Assembly: GCA_034667465.1 (NCBI GenBank)
Contig: JAXDJV010000004.1
Coordinates: 158,941 to 222,940, forward strand
Reading direction: 5' to 3'
From: JAOBAU01 sp034667465
GTDB taxonomy: Bacteria > Acidobacteriota > Thermoanaerobaculia > Gp7-AA8
Length of the DNA stretch: 64,000 nucleotides
Positions 25,034 to 33,650 of this stretch are shown here, piece after piece. The translations under genes were made by a program, and so were the position numbers. Below the pieces are notes generated by a model. That model had not been told where the DNA came from and made no database searches. It saw only the letters and a program-made list of their open reading frames with translations. Position 1 is the stretch's first letter, and each line of letters starts with the position of its first letter.

Positions 25034-25801
25034 TCAAATTGCACGGCTGCGAATCGAGCGCATCGACAGGCTGCCGTACTGAAATCCTTCGAACAGCGGC
25101 ACGGCCGATTCGTCGTCGCGCATCGCGCCCAGCGCGATGAGGAGCGGCTCGAAGTGCTCGGGCGTCGGCACCGCGCGATCGGCGTTTGGTGCGAGCGTTC
25201 GATACGACACGATCGAATCGAAGTCACGCTCGGCGATTCGCGCGGCGATCCAGTCATCGAACTCTTTAGCCCACGGCGCGACCGGCGCTTCCTTCGATGA
25301 CAGATCGATCATGCGCAGGTTGTGGACGATGCCGCCGCTGCCGCAGATGACGATGCCGCGATCGCGCAGCGGTGCGAGGCGTCGTCCGACGTCGAGCAAT
25401 GCTCGCGGATCGGCAGATAGCGGCAGCGACACTTCCACGACCGGAGTGTCGGCCGCGGGACGAAGGTGCCGCAGTGGAACCCAGACGCCGTGATCCCAGC
25501 CGCGTTCCGCTTCGAGCGTGCCGCCGACGAGCGCCGCGACTTCCGCCGCGAGCGCCGGATCGCCCGGCGCGTCGTAACGCAGCGTGTAGAGCTCCGGCGA
25601 GAAGCCGCCGAAGTCGTAGATCGGTTCCGGACGCGCCACCGCATTCGCGCGCATCACGCCGCGGGCCTGCCAGTGCGCGGAAACGATCACGATCGCTTTC
25701 GCGTCGTCGAGCGTTTCGCCGAACGCGCGAACGGCGCGCGTGAAGTCGTCTTCTTCGAGCGCCAGCGACGGCGCGCCGTGCGCGATGAAGATCGCCGTCA
25801 C
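25034..25801 (-). CDS. DODA-type extradiol dioxygenase (YgiD-like)
   Basis: A 255-residue protein starting at a GTG that overlaps the previous stop (GTGA). It has the class III extradiol ring-cleaving pattern: IAHGAPS (His8), VSAHWQ (His43), GWDHGVWVPLRHL and CGSGGIVHNLR (His160), which supply the metal site in 4,5-DOPA dioxygenases. The length matches YgiD. It would open an aromatic diol ring in the cytoplasm using Fe or Zn; the physiological substrate is unknown. It is the last gene of the xoxF-oxidase run, so a link to that pathway is possible but unproven. Confidence 0.88.
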   Translation of the reverse strand: MTAIFIAHGAPSLALEEDDFTRAVRAFGETLDDAKAIVIVSAHWQARGVMRANAVARPEPIYDFGGFSPELYTLRYDAPGDPALAAEVAALVGGTLEAERGWDHGVWVPLRHLRPAADTPVVEVSLPLSADPRALLDVGRRLAPLRDRGIVICGSGGIVHNLRMIDLSSKEAPVAPWAKEFDDWIAARIAERDFDSIVSYRTLAPNADRAVPTPEHFEPLLIALGAMRDDESAVPLFEGFQYGSLSMRSIRSRAI

Positions 25802-27072
25802 GCGAATCCTTTCGGACGGGGATCGATGCCGGCGGCGATGTCGATCAGGTTCGCGGTGTAGATCGGATCGGCGACCTGCAGATGAATCGGTTTCTTCACG
25901 TTGCCGGTGTGAATCGTCATCACGTTCGTATCGACATTTACCATGACGTCGTCGACGAACGACAGCGGCAGCTCGGTCTGTTTGTTCGTGGTGATGATCA
26001 GACGGCGGCTGGTGATCGTCAGCGTGCAGTCGCGTTCTTTCACCCACCGGCCCGGCGTAGCGCTCTTCTTTTTCGCGCGCGCGAACTTCATCGTCGCGCC
26101 GGTCGTTTCGTGAATGCAGAACTCCTGGAAGGCGAGCTTCACGCGGCAGTCGCGACGCGGAAGCGTCGCCGGCGCGATGCCGCGCAGGCGAAGAAATTCG
26201 CTGACGGCGCCGAGGTCGGCCGGGACGTCGGCGTCCGCAATACCGAAGCCGCCGCGGATCGCGCTGAGCTGTTCGTCCTGCGTTGCGCCGAGGCGATCGT
26301 CGGCGAGGAGATGCCACAGCGCGACGCGATAGAGATCGCGCTTCACTTCGATGCGATCCTCTTCATTCAATCCCGCCGCCTCGCTGGCTTCATCCATCCT
26401 CTTCGCAACCTCGGCCGCTCCGGCCGGCGACAGCTTCGCGAGTGCTTCGAAACCGATTCGGAGGATGGTTTGCCGCGCGACGGCGCGCCAGATCTCGTAC
26501 GACAGCGTCAGCGCGGCGCGCTCGCGGCGGAGCTCATCCAACGTCGCTGACGATGGATCGTGTCGCGCACGTTCCAGCGCCGACGAATACGCGGCGAGCA
26601 TTTCGCGATTGCGCTTCTCGGTCGCTTCACGCTCGGCGCGCTCGCGTTCTTCCTGTTCGTGAAGTTGTTTGCGGCGTTGCGCGGTAAGGACGATCGGGAC
26701 GGCGATCATGATGACGCCGAGGATCACTTCGACCCAGCCCTGCGACCCTTTGTTCGCGACGACGCCGAAGCCGAGCAGCACCAGCAGCGCACCGGCGATC
26801 ATCAGCGCGAGGAAGCCGTAGCCGCGCGGCGTGCCGTCCGGCTTGAGCGAGGAGAGAAACGGCGTCGACGAGATGCTCGCCGATTTCGGCAGCACCGCTT
26901 CGCCGACGCGCAGCGTATCGGCGGAAAAAAAGAGCTCGCGGTGCCGGATGAACTCGCCCGATGCGCCGGTGCTGAGACTCGTGTCGTCGTCGATCGATTC
27001 GGAAGGTTTGCGTGGGGAGACGCCGAAGCGGATGGGGCCGGTGGCCAGCTGTCGTTGCACGTAGAACGTCAC
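25798..27072 (-). CDS. Membrane protein with coiled coil and C-terminal PH-like region
   Basis: A 424-residue protein starting at a GTG. Two adjacent hydrophobic segments (FLALMIAGALLVLLGFGVVA and VEVILGVIMIAVPIVLTA) are followed by a charged helix (QEERERAEREATEKRNRE) and an all-helical region of about 150 residues. The C-terminus (CTLTITSRRLIITTNKQTELPL, then IHTGNVKKPIHLQVADP) resembles PH-like or GRAM-type membrane-associated domains. I do not recognise a named family. It sits 31 bases after the YVTN propeller gene. Confidence 0.7.
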   Translation of the reverse strand: MTFYVQRQLATGPIRFGVSPRKPSESIDDDTSLSTGASGEFIRHRELFFSADTLRVGEAVLPKSASISSTPFLSSLKPDGTPRGYGFLALMIAGALLVLLGFGVVANKGSQGWVEVILGVIMIAVPIVLTAQRRKQLHEQEERERAEREATEKRNREMLAAYSSALERARHDPSSATLDELRRERAALTLSYEIWRAVARQTILRIGFEALAKLSPAGAAEVAKRMDEASEAAGLNEEDRIEVKRDLYRVALWHLLADDRLGATQDEQLSAIRGGFGIADADVPADLGAVSEFLRLRGIAPATLPRRDCRVKLAFQEFCIHETTGATMKFARAKKKSATPGRWVKERDCTLTITSRRLIITTNKQTELPLSFVDDVMVNVDTNVMTIHTGNVKKPIHLQVADPIYTANLIDIAAGIDPRPKGFA

Positions 27073-27103
27073 GGCCGCGCTCGTTGCGCAGATCGTGCCG
27101 GGT

Positions 27104-28063
27104 TCAGTTGACGGCGATTCCCCACGGTCCGTCGCCGACGTTTCGGATCGTGGCGATGACGCGGAACGTTGCGACGTCGATCACGGTGACGTCATTCGAG
27201 AGGCCGTTCGCGACGTAGAGCTTCCGTCCGTCGCGTGTGAGTCCGATGCCCCACGGACGATTGCCGGCGGCGATCGTGTTCACGACGCGATTCGTGGCGG
27301 TGTCGATGACGGCGACGCCGTTGCCACGTCCGGTGGCGACGTAGAGCCGCTTCTCATCCGAAGACAGCACGAGTCCGACCGGACGGTCACTTTTGCCGAG
27401 CGAAATCTTTTTGATGACGCGATTTGCTTTGACGTCGAGGAGATCGATGGCGCCGGCGATCTCGCAGCTGATGTATGCGCGCGCCGAGTTTCGTGTGAAC
27501 GCGATGCCGCGCGGGCGCGTGTCGACGAGCACGACGGCCGCGACCTTCGCGCGCTGCGCGTCGATGACGCTGATGGTGTTGCTCGTTTCGCCGGTGACGT
27601 AGATCGTCCGGCCGTCGGCGCTCGCGGCGACCCCTTCCGGCTCGGTGCCGACGACGAGCGCGGCAATCGTGCGGCCGCTCTTCACATCGACGATCGACGC
27701 GGTGCCGGCGTCTTCATTCGAGACGATGAAGCGCGCGCCGTCGGGTGTGAGCGCGATCCCTTCCGGATCGGTGCCGGCCGCGTAGCGCTGTACGACTTTC
27801 AGCGTCGCGGCGTCGATGGCGACCGCTTCGTCGCGCGTGCGCGATGGTTTGTCGCGGAAGTGGCTGACGGCGGCGTAAAGCCGTTTGCGATCGGGCGAGA
27901 CGACGATGCCGCGCGGCCGCGACGGCATCGCGATCGTGGCGACGACGCGATCGGTTGCGGAGTCGATCACGGCGATCGTGCCGCCACGCTCGTTCGTGAC
28001 GAAAATCCGATCGGCGCGCAGCGGCGCGGCGATGAGCAGCAGTGCCAGCGCGATCGTTTTCAC
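27104..28063 (-). CDS. YVTN-type beta-propeller protein (PQQ-dehydrogenase-associated type)
   Basis: A 319-residue secreted protein (MKTIALALLLIAAPLRA) made of seven repeats such as RIFVTNERGGTIAVIDSATDRVV, TIYVTGETSNTISVIDA and LYVANGLSNDVTVID. It resembles the beta-propeller proteins that accompany PQQ-dependent catabolic clusters, and a PQQ dehydrogenase lies in the same gene run. Its exact role is unknown. The GTG start overlaps the DUF4142 stop (GTGA). Confidence 0.85.
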   Translation of the reverse strand: MKTIALALLLIAAPLRADRIFVTNERGGTIAVIDSATDRVVATIAMPSRPRGIVVSPDRKRLYAAVSHFRDKPSRTRDEAVAIDAATLKVVQRYAAGTDPEGIALTPDGARFIVSNEDAGTASIVDVKSGRTIAALVVGTEPEGVAASADGRTIYVTGETSNTISVIDAQRAKVAAVVLVDTRPRGIAFTRNSARAYISCEIAGAIDLLDVKANRVIKKISLGKSDRPVGLVLSSDEKRLYVATGRGNGVAVIDTATNRVVNTIAAGNRPWGIGLTRDGRKLYVANGLSNDVTVIDVATFRVIATIRNVGDGPWGIAVN

Positions 28064-28602
28064 TGCGATTTCCCGAACGCCGATGCGAGCGTCTGCGCCT
28101 GCTGAAAATGCGATTCGATCACCGGCAGCGTCGCCGCCGCGTACGCTTTCAGCTGCGCGTCGGCGCCGTTCGCCGCTTCCGATCGAAAGAGCTCCGCCGC
28201 CTGCTGATGTTCTTCGACCATGACGCGGACGAAGTCGCGATCGAACGACTCGCGTTTCTTCTCGACGACGCGGTCATACGCGGCCTGATGCTCGCCGAGG
28301 TCGGTCGGGAGTGAGATGCGTTTCGACGCGGCGATGGCCGCGAGCTTCGCGTTCGCGGCGCTGTGATCGCGCACCATCATCTGACCGAAGGCGATGACTT
28401 CCGCGCGGGCGGCGTGCGTGGTCGTGATCGCGCCGAGCGCGATCTCGGCGGTGTTTCCCTGCGATGCCTGCTCGAGGAACTCGCGATCCTGCGATGCGAG
28501 AGCGGCGGATTGCGGCGCCTGCGCCGGCGGCTGAGGATGGGCGTGCTGCTCGACGTCGGCCGAGCAGGCGGCGAGAAACAGCAGCGTTGCGAGCACTTTC
28601 AT
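28060..28602 (-). CDS. DUF4142 lipoprotein
   Basis: A 180-residue lipoprotein (MKVLATLLFLAAC, Cys13) with a His/Pro-rich linker followed by an all-helical ferritin-like DUF4142 domain: REFLEQASQGNTAEIALG, VIAFGQMMVRDHSAANAKL and FVRVMVEEHQQAAELF. Several His/Glu residues (RDHS, EEHQQ) match the usual domain core. The role in the respiratory operon is unknown; related proteins are thought to act in envelope stress or metal binding. Confidence 0.85.
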   Translation of the reverse strand: MKVLATLLFLAACSADVEQHAHPQPPAQAPQSAALASQDREFLEQASQGNTAEIALGAITTTHAARAEVIAFGQMMVRDHSAANAKLAAIAASKRISLPTDLGEHQAAYDRVVEKKRESFDRDFVRVMVEEHQQAAELFRSEAANGADAQLKAYAAATLPVIESHFQQAQTLASAFGKSQ

Positions 28603-28964
28603 TGGCGCAGTGTGTACAGATACGCCGCAATGTCGCGCGCATCATCCTCGGTCACATTGAGATTCGGCATGACGGTACCGTTCGCGACGCTCTGCGGTTC
28701 GCGAATCCAGCGGATCATGTTGTCGGGCGAGTTCGGCAAACGGCCGGCGAGATACGTCCGGCTGCCAATGCCGTCGAGCGACGGGCCGACCAGTCCGTTT
28801 GCGCCGTCGACGCCTTTCACTTCGTGGCAGGCGCCGCATCCATATCGGCTGATGGCGGCGTTTCCGCGCGCAGCGTCGCCGCGCGTCAGCTCGCGGGCGG
28901 TCTTTTCATCGTCGCGATGACAGGCGAGGGCGGCGATGGCGAGGAACACGATGACGCGTTTCAT
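28599..28964 (-). CDS. Lipoprotein monohaem cytochrome c
   Basis: A 121-residue class I cytochrome c anchored as a lipoprotein (MKRVIVFLAIAALAC, Cys15). Haem is bound at CGACH (Cys43, Cys46, His47) and Met99 in VANGTVMPNL is the likely sixth ligand. The ATG overlaps the CtaG-like stop (ATGA). It may deliver electrons to the oxidase encoded upstream, either as donor to the subunit II haem or as a second carrier from the dehydrogenase. Confidence 0.9.
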   Translation of the reverse strand: MKRVIVFLAIAALACHRDDEKTARELTRGDAARGNAAISRYGCGACHEVKGVDGANGLVGPSLDGIGSRTYLAGRLPNSPDNMIRWIREPQSVANGTVMPNLNVTEDDARDIAAYLYTLRQ

Positions 28965-29803
28965 GTGCGCCCTTCGCGAACGAGTTGTTCGGATGCGGTG
29001 AAGGCGACGCGGCGTTCCGCTTCGCCGAGCCACGCGGCAAAGAGTCCGAGCGCGACGAGCACGAAGACGACGCCGAACGGAATCCACATCACGACTCCCG
29101 CGAGCTGCTGATCGGTGACCGCGTTCATGCCGGCGGCCGCGGTGCGCGCGGCGTGCGTCGGATACCAGGCGTGCGAGCCGAAGGTGAGCAGCGCACCGAG
29201 GACTTCCGTCTGCATCGCGGTTGCGAAGACGTAAAGGACGGCGATGCCGTAGCCGAGCCGGCCGTAGCGCCCGTGAATCAGCGCCCACCAGAAGAGCGCG
29301 GCAGTGAGAAAGAAGCAGAGGTGCTGGACGACGTGAATCGATTCGTTGTGCAGCGCGGCTTCGAAGAAGAACGGCAGATGCCACGCCCAGAGGACGACGG
29401 CGTGCAGCACGAGCACGGTCAGCGGTCCACTGATCGTTTCCCATACCGTCGATACAGCTTGTGAGCGCGCCAGGCCGGCGACGCGATCGCGCATCGCCGG
29501 AGAAACGCTCCAGAGTGTGACGATGAACGGACGGCCGAGCACCATTAACGGCGCACTGACGAGCATCAGGATTTCGTGCTGCGCCATGTGCGCGGAAAAG
29601 AGGATGTCGCTCACGGCATCGAGTCGCGAGAGCAGTGCGCCGGAGGCGGACGCGCAGCCGATCGCGAATGCGGCGGTTTGCCACGGGCGAACCGTTCGCC
29701 GGCCGCCTTCGGTGTGCCAGAGGCGGCGCAGCCCGAGCGCGTAGAGAAGCGCAATCGCAATGAGCGAGATTGCGGTGACGCTGTTCCAGAACGCGGCGTT
29801 CAA
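28961..29803 (-). CDS. ctaG: CtaG/caa3-type cytochrome oxidase assembly protein
   Basis: A 280-residue protein with six or seven membrane spans, starting at a TTG that overlaps the preceding stop (TTGA). FSAHMAQHEILMLVSAPLMVLG, WAWHLPFFFEAALHN and HVVQHLCFFLTAALFWW carry the paired His residues typical of the caa3_CtaG family needed for oxidase maturation. It follows the three oxidase subunits and a small membrane protein. Confidence 0.88.
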   Translation of the reverse strand: MNAAFWNSVTAISLIAIALLYALGLRRLWHTEGGRRTVRPWQTAAFAIGCASASGALLSRLDAVSDILFSAHMAQHEILMLVSAPLMVLGRPFIVTLWSVSPAMRDRVAGLARSQAVSTVWETISGPLTVLVLHAVVLWAWHLPFFFEAALHNESIHVVQHLCFFLTAALFWWALIHGRYGRLGYGIAVLYVFATAMQTEVLGALLTFGSHAWYPTHAARTAAAGMNAVTDQQLAGVVMWIPFGVVFVLVALGLFAAWLGEAERRVAFTASEQLVREGRT

Positions 29804-30159
29804 TCGCAGCTCCTCAAAATGACGTTCGGGACTTCCATGGCGATGATGACGATCGCCGATGCGATCGAGAGGACGATTGCGACGACGGCCAGCCAGCGGG
29901 CTCGCTCGACCGGAAGGAACGCATCGGGCTCGTCGCATTTGCGCTCGTAGTGCCGGCCGATGAGCGCGCCGGCGAGCGCCACGATCAGGAAGGCAATGGT
30001 TGTTGCATGCAGCAGCGTCTTCGAGCCGTGTTCGCAGGCGGTCGGAACGAGCGAGTAAGCGACGCCCAGGTTCAACAGCGCCGCCAGCGGTCCGAGCGTA
30101 AAAGCAACGACCAGCCAGCGGTCGCTCGCCCGAAAATCGGTTTTCTCTCGATCGCTCAT
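29800..30159 (-). CDS. Small oxidase-cluster membrane protein
   Basis: A 119-residue protein with three membrane spans (WLVVAFTLGPLAALLNLGVAY, ATTIAFLIVALAGALIG, LAVVAIVLSIASAIVIIAM). PTACEHGSKTLLH lies in the first loop. It sits between subunit III and CtaG, where small accessory or subunit IV-like proteins often lie. I cannot assign it to a known subunit family. Confidence 0.7.
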   Translation of the reverse strand: MSDREKTDFRASDRWLVVAFTLGPLAALLNLGVAYSLVPTACEHGSKTLLHATTIAFLIVALAGALIGRHYERKCDEPDAFLPVERARWLAVVAIVLSIASAIVIIAMEVPNVILRSCD

Positions 30160-30166
30160 GGTTTCA

Positions 30167-30775
30167 TCACAACAGCCGCGGCGCCCAATAAAGGACCGCG
30201 TAAATCGGCAGCCAGGAGATGACGACGAAATACCAGTAAAAGCAGTTTTCGGACACGTCGACGAACCGCCGACCCTTGTAGCCGTGATGTGTGAACATCA
30301 GCACCAGCAGTGCGACGGTATCGATCAAATCGGTGACGAGATGGAACGTATGAAAGCCCAGTAGCGTCCAGGTAATCGAGCCGTAAGCGTTGCTGTCCCA
30401 GCTGACGTTGAGATGGCGGAATTCGAGCGTGCGGACAATGACGAACCCGACGGCAAAGAGGGCGGCGACGCTCATCCAGATTCGCACTTTGAGCATTTCT
30501 TCTTTTTCGGCGGCGCTCTTCGCGAGCTGATTGGGGATGAGGCTGACCAGCAGAATCAGCGTGTTGATCGTCGGCCACTGCAATCCCGGTAAGCGAGTTC
30601 CGGGCGGCGGCCAGGCGGCTTCATTTCCCTGCAGGTAGAAATAGCTGGCGATCGTGACGAGGAAGACGGTCCCTTCGATGGCGATGACGCAGACCGTCAT
30701 CCACCACATGATGCTGCGGCTGCCGAAGGCGTGATCGGGCAGCCCGGATACGTCGATGGTGGCCCGTCCGTTCAT
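30167..30775 (-). CDS. coxC: Cytochrome c oxidase subunit III
   Basis: A 202-residue membrane protein with five spans (SIMWWMTVCVIAIEGTVFLV, WPTINTLILLVSL, FHTFHLVTDLIDTVALLVLMF, YWYFVVISWLPIYAVLYW). The spacing and the GFHTFHLVTDL segment match heme-copper oxidase subunit III. The five-span form fits a caa3/bo-type enzyme. The ATG overlaps the subunit I stop (ATGA). Confidence 0.88.
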   Translation of the reverse strand: MNGRATIDVSGLPDHAFGSRSIMWWMTVCVIAIEGTVFLVTIASYFYLQGNEAAWPPPGTRLPGLQWPTINTLILLVSLIPNQLAKSAAEKEEMLKVRIWMSVAALFAVGFVIVRTLEFRHLNVSWDSNAYGSITWTLLGFHTFHLVTDLIDTVALLVLMFTHHGYKGRRFVDVSENCFYWYFVVISWLPIYAVLYWAPRLL

Positions 30776-32691
30776 GGCTGCTCCGGCGCTTCACCTTCGT
30801 CGCGCGGACTCGACGGCCAGAACCAGCAGAGAAGTGTCGTGGTCGCGATTGCGACGCCGATCGGCAGCGCCCACGGCGTAAAGAGCAGCGCCACGAACAT
30901 TCCGCCGGTTGCGACCGCGGAGAGAAATGCCCACGGAGTCGTGCCGGGATAAAGGTAAAGATGGTCGGGCTCGGCGTCGAAGAGCCGCGTGATCAGCACC
31001 TCGCGTTTCTTTAAGGCGAGACCGGTGACGACCGGCGCATTTTCGGGATGATCCCAAAGGGGCTCGGTGCTGCTGACGGTCGGCAGGTGGAGAAAGTTGT
31101 AATGCGGCGGCGGAGACGTCGTCGCCCATTCGAGCGTTGGTGCGTGCCATGGATTGGAGCCCGCAATTGCGCCGCGCTTCATGCTGTAAAGAGCATTGAC
31201 GACGAAACAGAGCACCCCGAGTGCGAGGATGCCGGCGCCGATCGTCGAAAGAAGATTCAGCGGTCCCCATCCGGTCTCGGGAAGGTATGTATAGATGCGT
31301 CGCGGCATTCCGACGAGGCCGAGTTTGTGCTGCGGGAAAAACGTCACGTTGAAACCGGCGAAGGTCAGCCAGAAACTAATGTGACCCCACCGTTCATTCA
31401 TTAAACGCCCGGTCATTTTCGGGAACCAGAAGAAGAGTGCCCCGAGGAGCGGGAAGACGGCGCCGCCGATCAGGACGTAATGAAGATGCGCGACGACGAA
31501 GAACGTATCGTGCAATTGCAAATTGAGCGGAACGGCCGCCAGCATGACGCCGGTCAGTCCGCCTAACACGAAAATGGCGACGAAGCCGAGGACGAACATC
31601 AGCGGCGGGCGAAACTCCGGTTTCCCCATTGCGATCGTGGCGATCCAGCAAAAAATCTGCACACCGCTCGGAACCGCGATCATCATGCTGGCGGCGGTGA
31701 AATAGCTCTGTCCCGATTGCGGTAATCCGGTCGCGAACATGTGATGGACCCACAGTCCGAAGCCGATGAACGCCGTCGCCACGAGCGAAAGCACCATCGC
31801 CGTGTATCCGAAGATCTTCCGCCTGCAGAAGACCGTAATGATCGTCGACACCATCCCGAGAGCCGGAATGAAAATGATGTAAACCTCCGGGTGTCCGAAG
31901 AACCAGAAGAGGTGCTGCCACAGCAGCACGTCGCCCCCTTCCGCTTTATTGAAGAAATGCGTGCCGACCAGGCGATCGAGTCCGATGTAATTGCTGGCGA
32001 CCATCACCGCCGGCATCGCGAAAACGATCATGAACGCGGTGACGAGCATCGACCAGACATAGAGCGGCATGCGGTTGATCGACATCCCGGGCGCGCGCTG
32101 CTTGAAGATCGTGACGATGATCTCCACGGCGACCGTCAGCGCGGAAATCTCCGTGAAATTGACCAGCTGCGCCCAGATGTCGATCCGCTTGCCGGGCGAG
32201 AATTGCGGCGCGGAGAGCGGCACGTAATTGAACCAGCCGGCGTCCGGCGCCATGTTGAGGAAAAAGGCGACATACAACATCGTGCCGCCGAACAGGAACA
32301 TGTAATAGGCGTAGGCGGTCGCCCGCGGAAATGCCAGTCCGCGCGTTCCCAGCATCAGCGGGATGATGTAGATCGCCACCGCTTCCATCACCGGTACGGC
32401 GAAGAGAAACATCATCGTCGTGCCGTGCATCGTGAAAATCTGGTTGTACTGATCGGCGCTGAGAAACGTGTTGTTCGGTTTCGCGAGCTGAATGCGCATC
32501 AGTGCGGCGAGGAGACCGCCGAGGCCGAACCAGACGAACGCGGTGACGATGAAACGGCGGCCGATGGTGCGATGGTCGATCTGCGAGAACCAGCTGAACG
32601 GACCGCGGCGCGGCCCCCACGTTTTCTGCAGTTGCTCGTGCTCGGCGTCGCTGTCCGGCAGCGCGTACGGCGTTGTCTCCATCGCGCTCAT
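30772..32691 (-). CDS. coxA: Cytochrome c oxidase subunit I (A-type haem-copper oxidase with altered proton-channel residues)
   Basis: A 639-residue catalytic subunit starting at the ATG at 32691, which overlaps the subunit II stop. All metal and haem ligands are present: His89, His267 with Tyr271 in HPEVY, His316-His317, His402 and His404. Glu269 of HPEVY marks the A1 type. Two other positions are unusual. The D-channel aspartate (APDMAFPR in Rhodobacter) corresponds to Gly118 in LGTRGLAFPR, and the K-channel lysine (TGIKVFSW) corresponds to Gln345 in SGVQIFCW. The ORF extends to an extra C-terminal segment of about 100 residues, as in caa3 enzymes. Confidence 0.96.
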   Translation of the reverse strand: MSAMETTPYALPDSDAEHEQLQKTWGPRRGPFSWFSQIDHRTIGRRFIVTAFVWFGLGGLLAALMRIQLAKPNNTFLSADQYNQIFTMHGTTMMFLFAVPVMEAVAIYIIPLMLGTRGLAFPRATAYAYYMFLFGGTMLYVAFFLNMAPDAGWFNYVPLSAPQFSPGKRIDIWAQLVNFTEISALTVAVEIIVTIFKQRAPGMSINRMPLYVWSMLVTAFMIVFAMPAVMVASNYIGLDRLVGTHFFNKAEGGDVLLWQHLFWFFGHPEVYIIFIPALGMVSTIITVFCRRKIFGYTAMVLSLVATAFIGFGLWVHHMFATGLPQSGQSYFTAASMMIAVPSGVQIFCWIATIAMGKPEFRPPLMFVLGFVAIFVLGGLTGVMLAAVPLNLQLHDTFFVVAHLHYVLIGGAVFPLLGALFFWFPKMTGRLMNERWGHISFWLTFAGFNVTFFPQHKLGLVGMPRRIYTYLPETGWGPLNLLSTIGAGILALGVLCFVVNALYSMKRGAIAGSNPWHAPTLEWATTSPPPHYNFLHLPTVSSTEPLWDHPENAPVVTGLALKKREVLITRLFDAEPDHLYLYPGTTPWAFLSAVATGGMFVALLFTPWALPIGVAIATTTLLCWFWPSSPRDEGEAPEQP

Positions 32692-33650
32692 TGCAGACTC
32701 TCGAGATAAGCGAGGAGCGGTTGCAGCTGACCTTCGTCGAGCAGCATCGGCGGCATCTGGCTGCCCGGTTTGATGTGCTGCGGGTCGACGATCCAGCCGG
32801 CGAGGTAGCCGCGGCGATTCGGCCATGTGCCGGCGGCGATGGAACGTCTGCCGGCGAAATGCGTGAGATCGGGACCGGTCTTTCCGCCGGCGTCGGTTCC
32901 CTGAATCGTGTGACAGAGCGGGCAGGGAGAGCTCATGAAGACCTCCTCTCCTTTGCGCTGCTCGGGCGTCGACGGGATTTTCGACGGCTGGCGTGCTGCT
33001 GTCAGCCAATTCGCATAATCGCTTTGCGTCATTGCGTGGACCCAGAGCGCCATCTTCGCGTGCTGCAGTCCGCAGAATTCGGCGCACTGGCCGCGATAAA
33101 TCCCGGGACGAGTTGCCTGCAGCTGAATGCTGCCGTCGTGACCCGGAATCAGGTCCTGTTTGCCGTTGAGATTCGGAATCCAGAAACTGTGAATGACGTC
33201 GCTGGAATGCAGCTGAATATTGACCGGCACGCCGACCGGGATATGAATTTCGTTCGCGTCGGTGAAGCGTTTGCTCTTATCGGGATCGTCGTACTCGACC
33301 TGCCACCACCACTGTTTGCCGGTGACTTTGAGCTGAATCGTGCCGGGCGGTGCGTGATCGGCGATGGCGCGTCCTGTAAGCACGCTGGCCACGAGCAGGG
33401 CGGCGAGCGTGACCAGCGTAATCGCGGTCGCGATCGAGACGGTCGTGCGCGCGCGGGCGGCGCCATCGGGAGTTTCCTCGCGTTTTCTCCGCGCCAGGGC
33501 GATGAAAAGCGCGATCATGACGAGCAGCCAGACGACCGCACTGATGATCAGAAAAACATCCCAGAGACGGCCGATCCGCGCGGCGTGCGCGCCGGCCGGC
33601 TCGAGCGCGGACTGAATTCCGCTTCCTGCGAAGAACGTGACGAACGTCAT
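32688..33650 (-). CDS. coxB: Cytochrome c oxidase subunit II with C-terminal cytochrome c domain
   Basis: A 320-residue caa3-type subunit. Two membrane spans (WDVFLIISAVVWLLVMIALF and ITLVTLAALLVASVL) precede a cupredoxin domain with the full CuA set: His154, Cys189, Glu191, Cys193, His197 and Met200 in CAEFCGLQHAKM. The C-terminus is a fused class I cytochrome c with CPLCH (Cys243, Cys246, His247) and Met299. The fused haem lets the enzyme take electrons from a membrane-bound donor. The ATG overlaps the stop of the cytochrome gene upstream. Confidence 0.96.
   Translation of the reverse strand: MTFVTFFAGSGIQSALEPAGAHAARIGRLWDVFLIISAVVWLLVMIALFIALARRKREETPDGAARARTTVSIATAITLVTLAALLVASVLTGRAIADHAPPGTIQLKVTGKQWWWQVEYDDPDKSKRFTDANEIHIPVGVPVNIQLHSSDVIHSFWIPNLNGKQDLIPGHDGSIQLQATRPGIYRGQCAEFCGLQHAKMALWVHAMTQSDYANWLTAARQPSKIPSTPEQRKGEEVFMSSPCPLCHTIQGTDAGGKTGPDLTHFAGRRSIAAGTWPNRRGYLAGWIVDPQHIKPGSQMPPMLLDEGQLQPLLAYLESLQ

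Noticed and set aside
31741..32709. Plus-strand frame opposite oxidase subunit I
   Set aside because: His/Arg/Glu-rich shadow of a strongly conserved gene.
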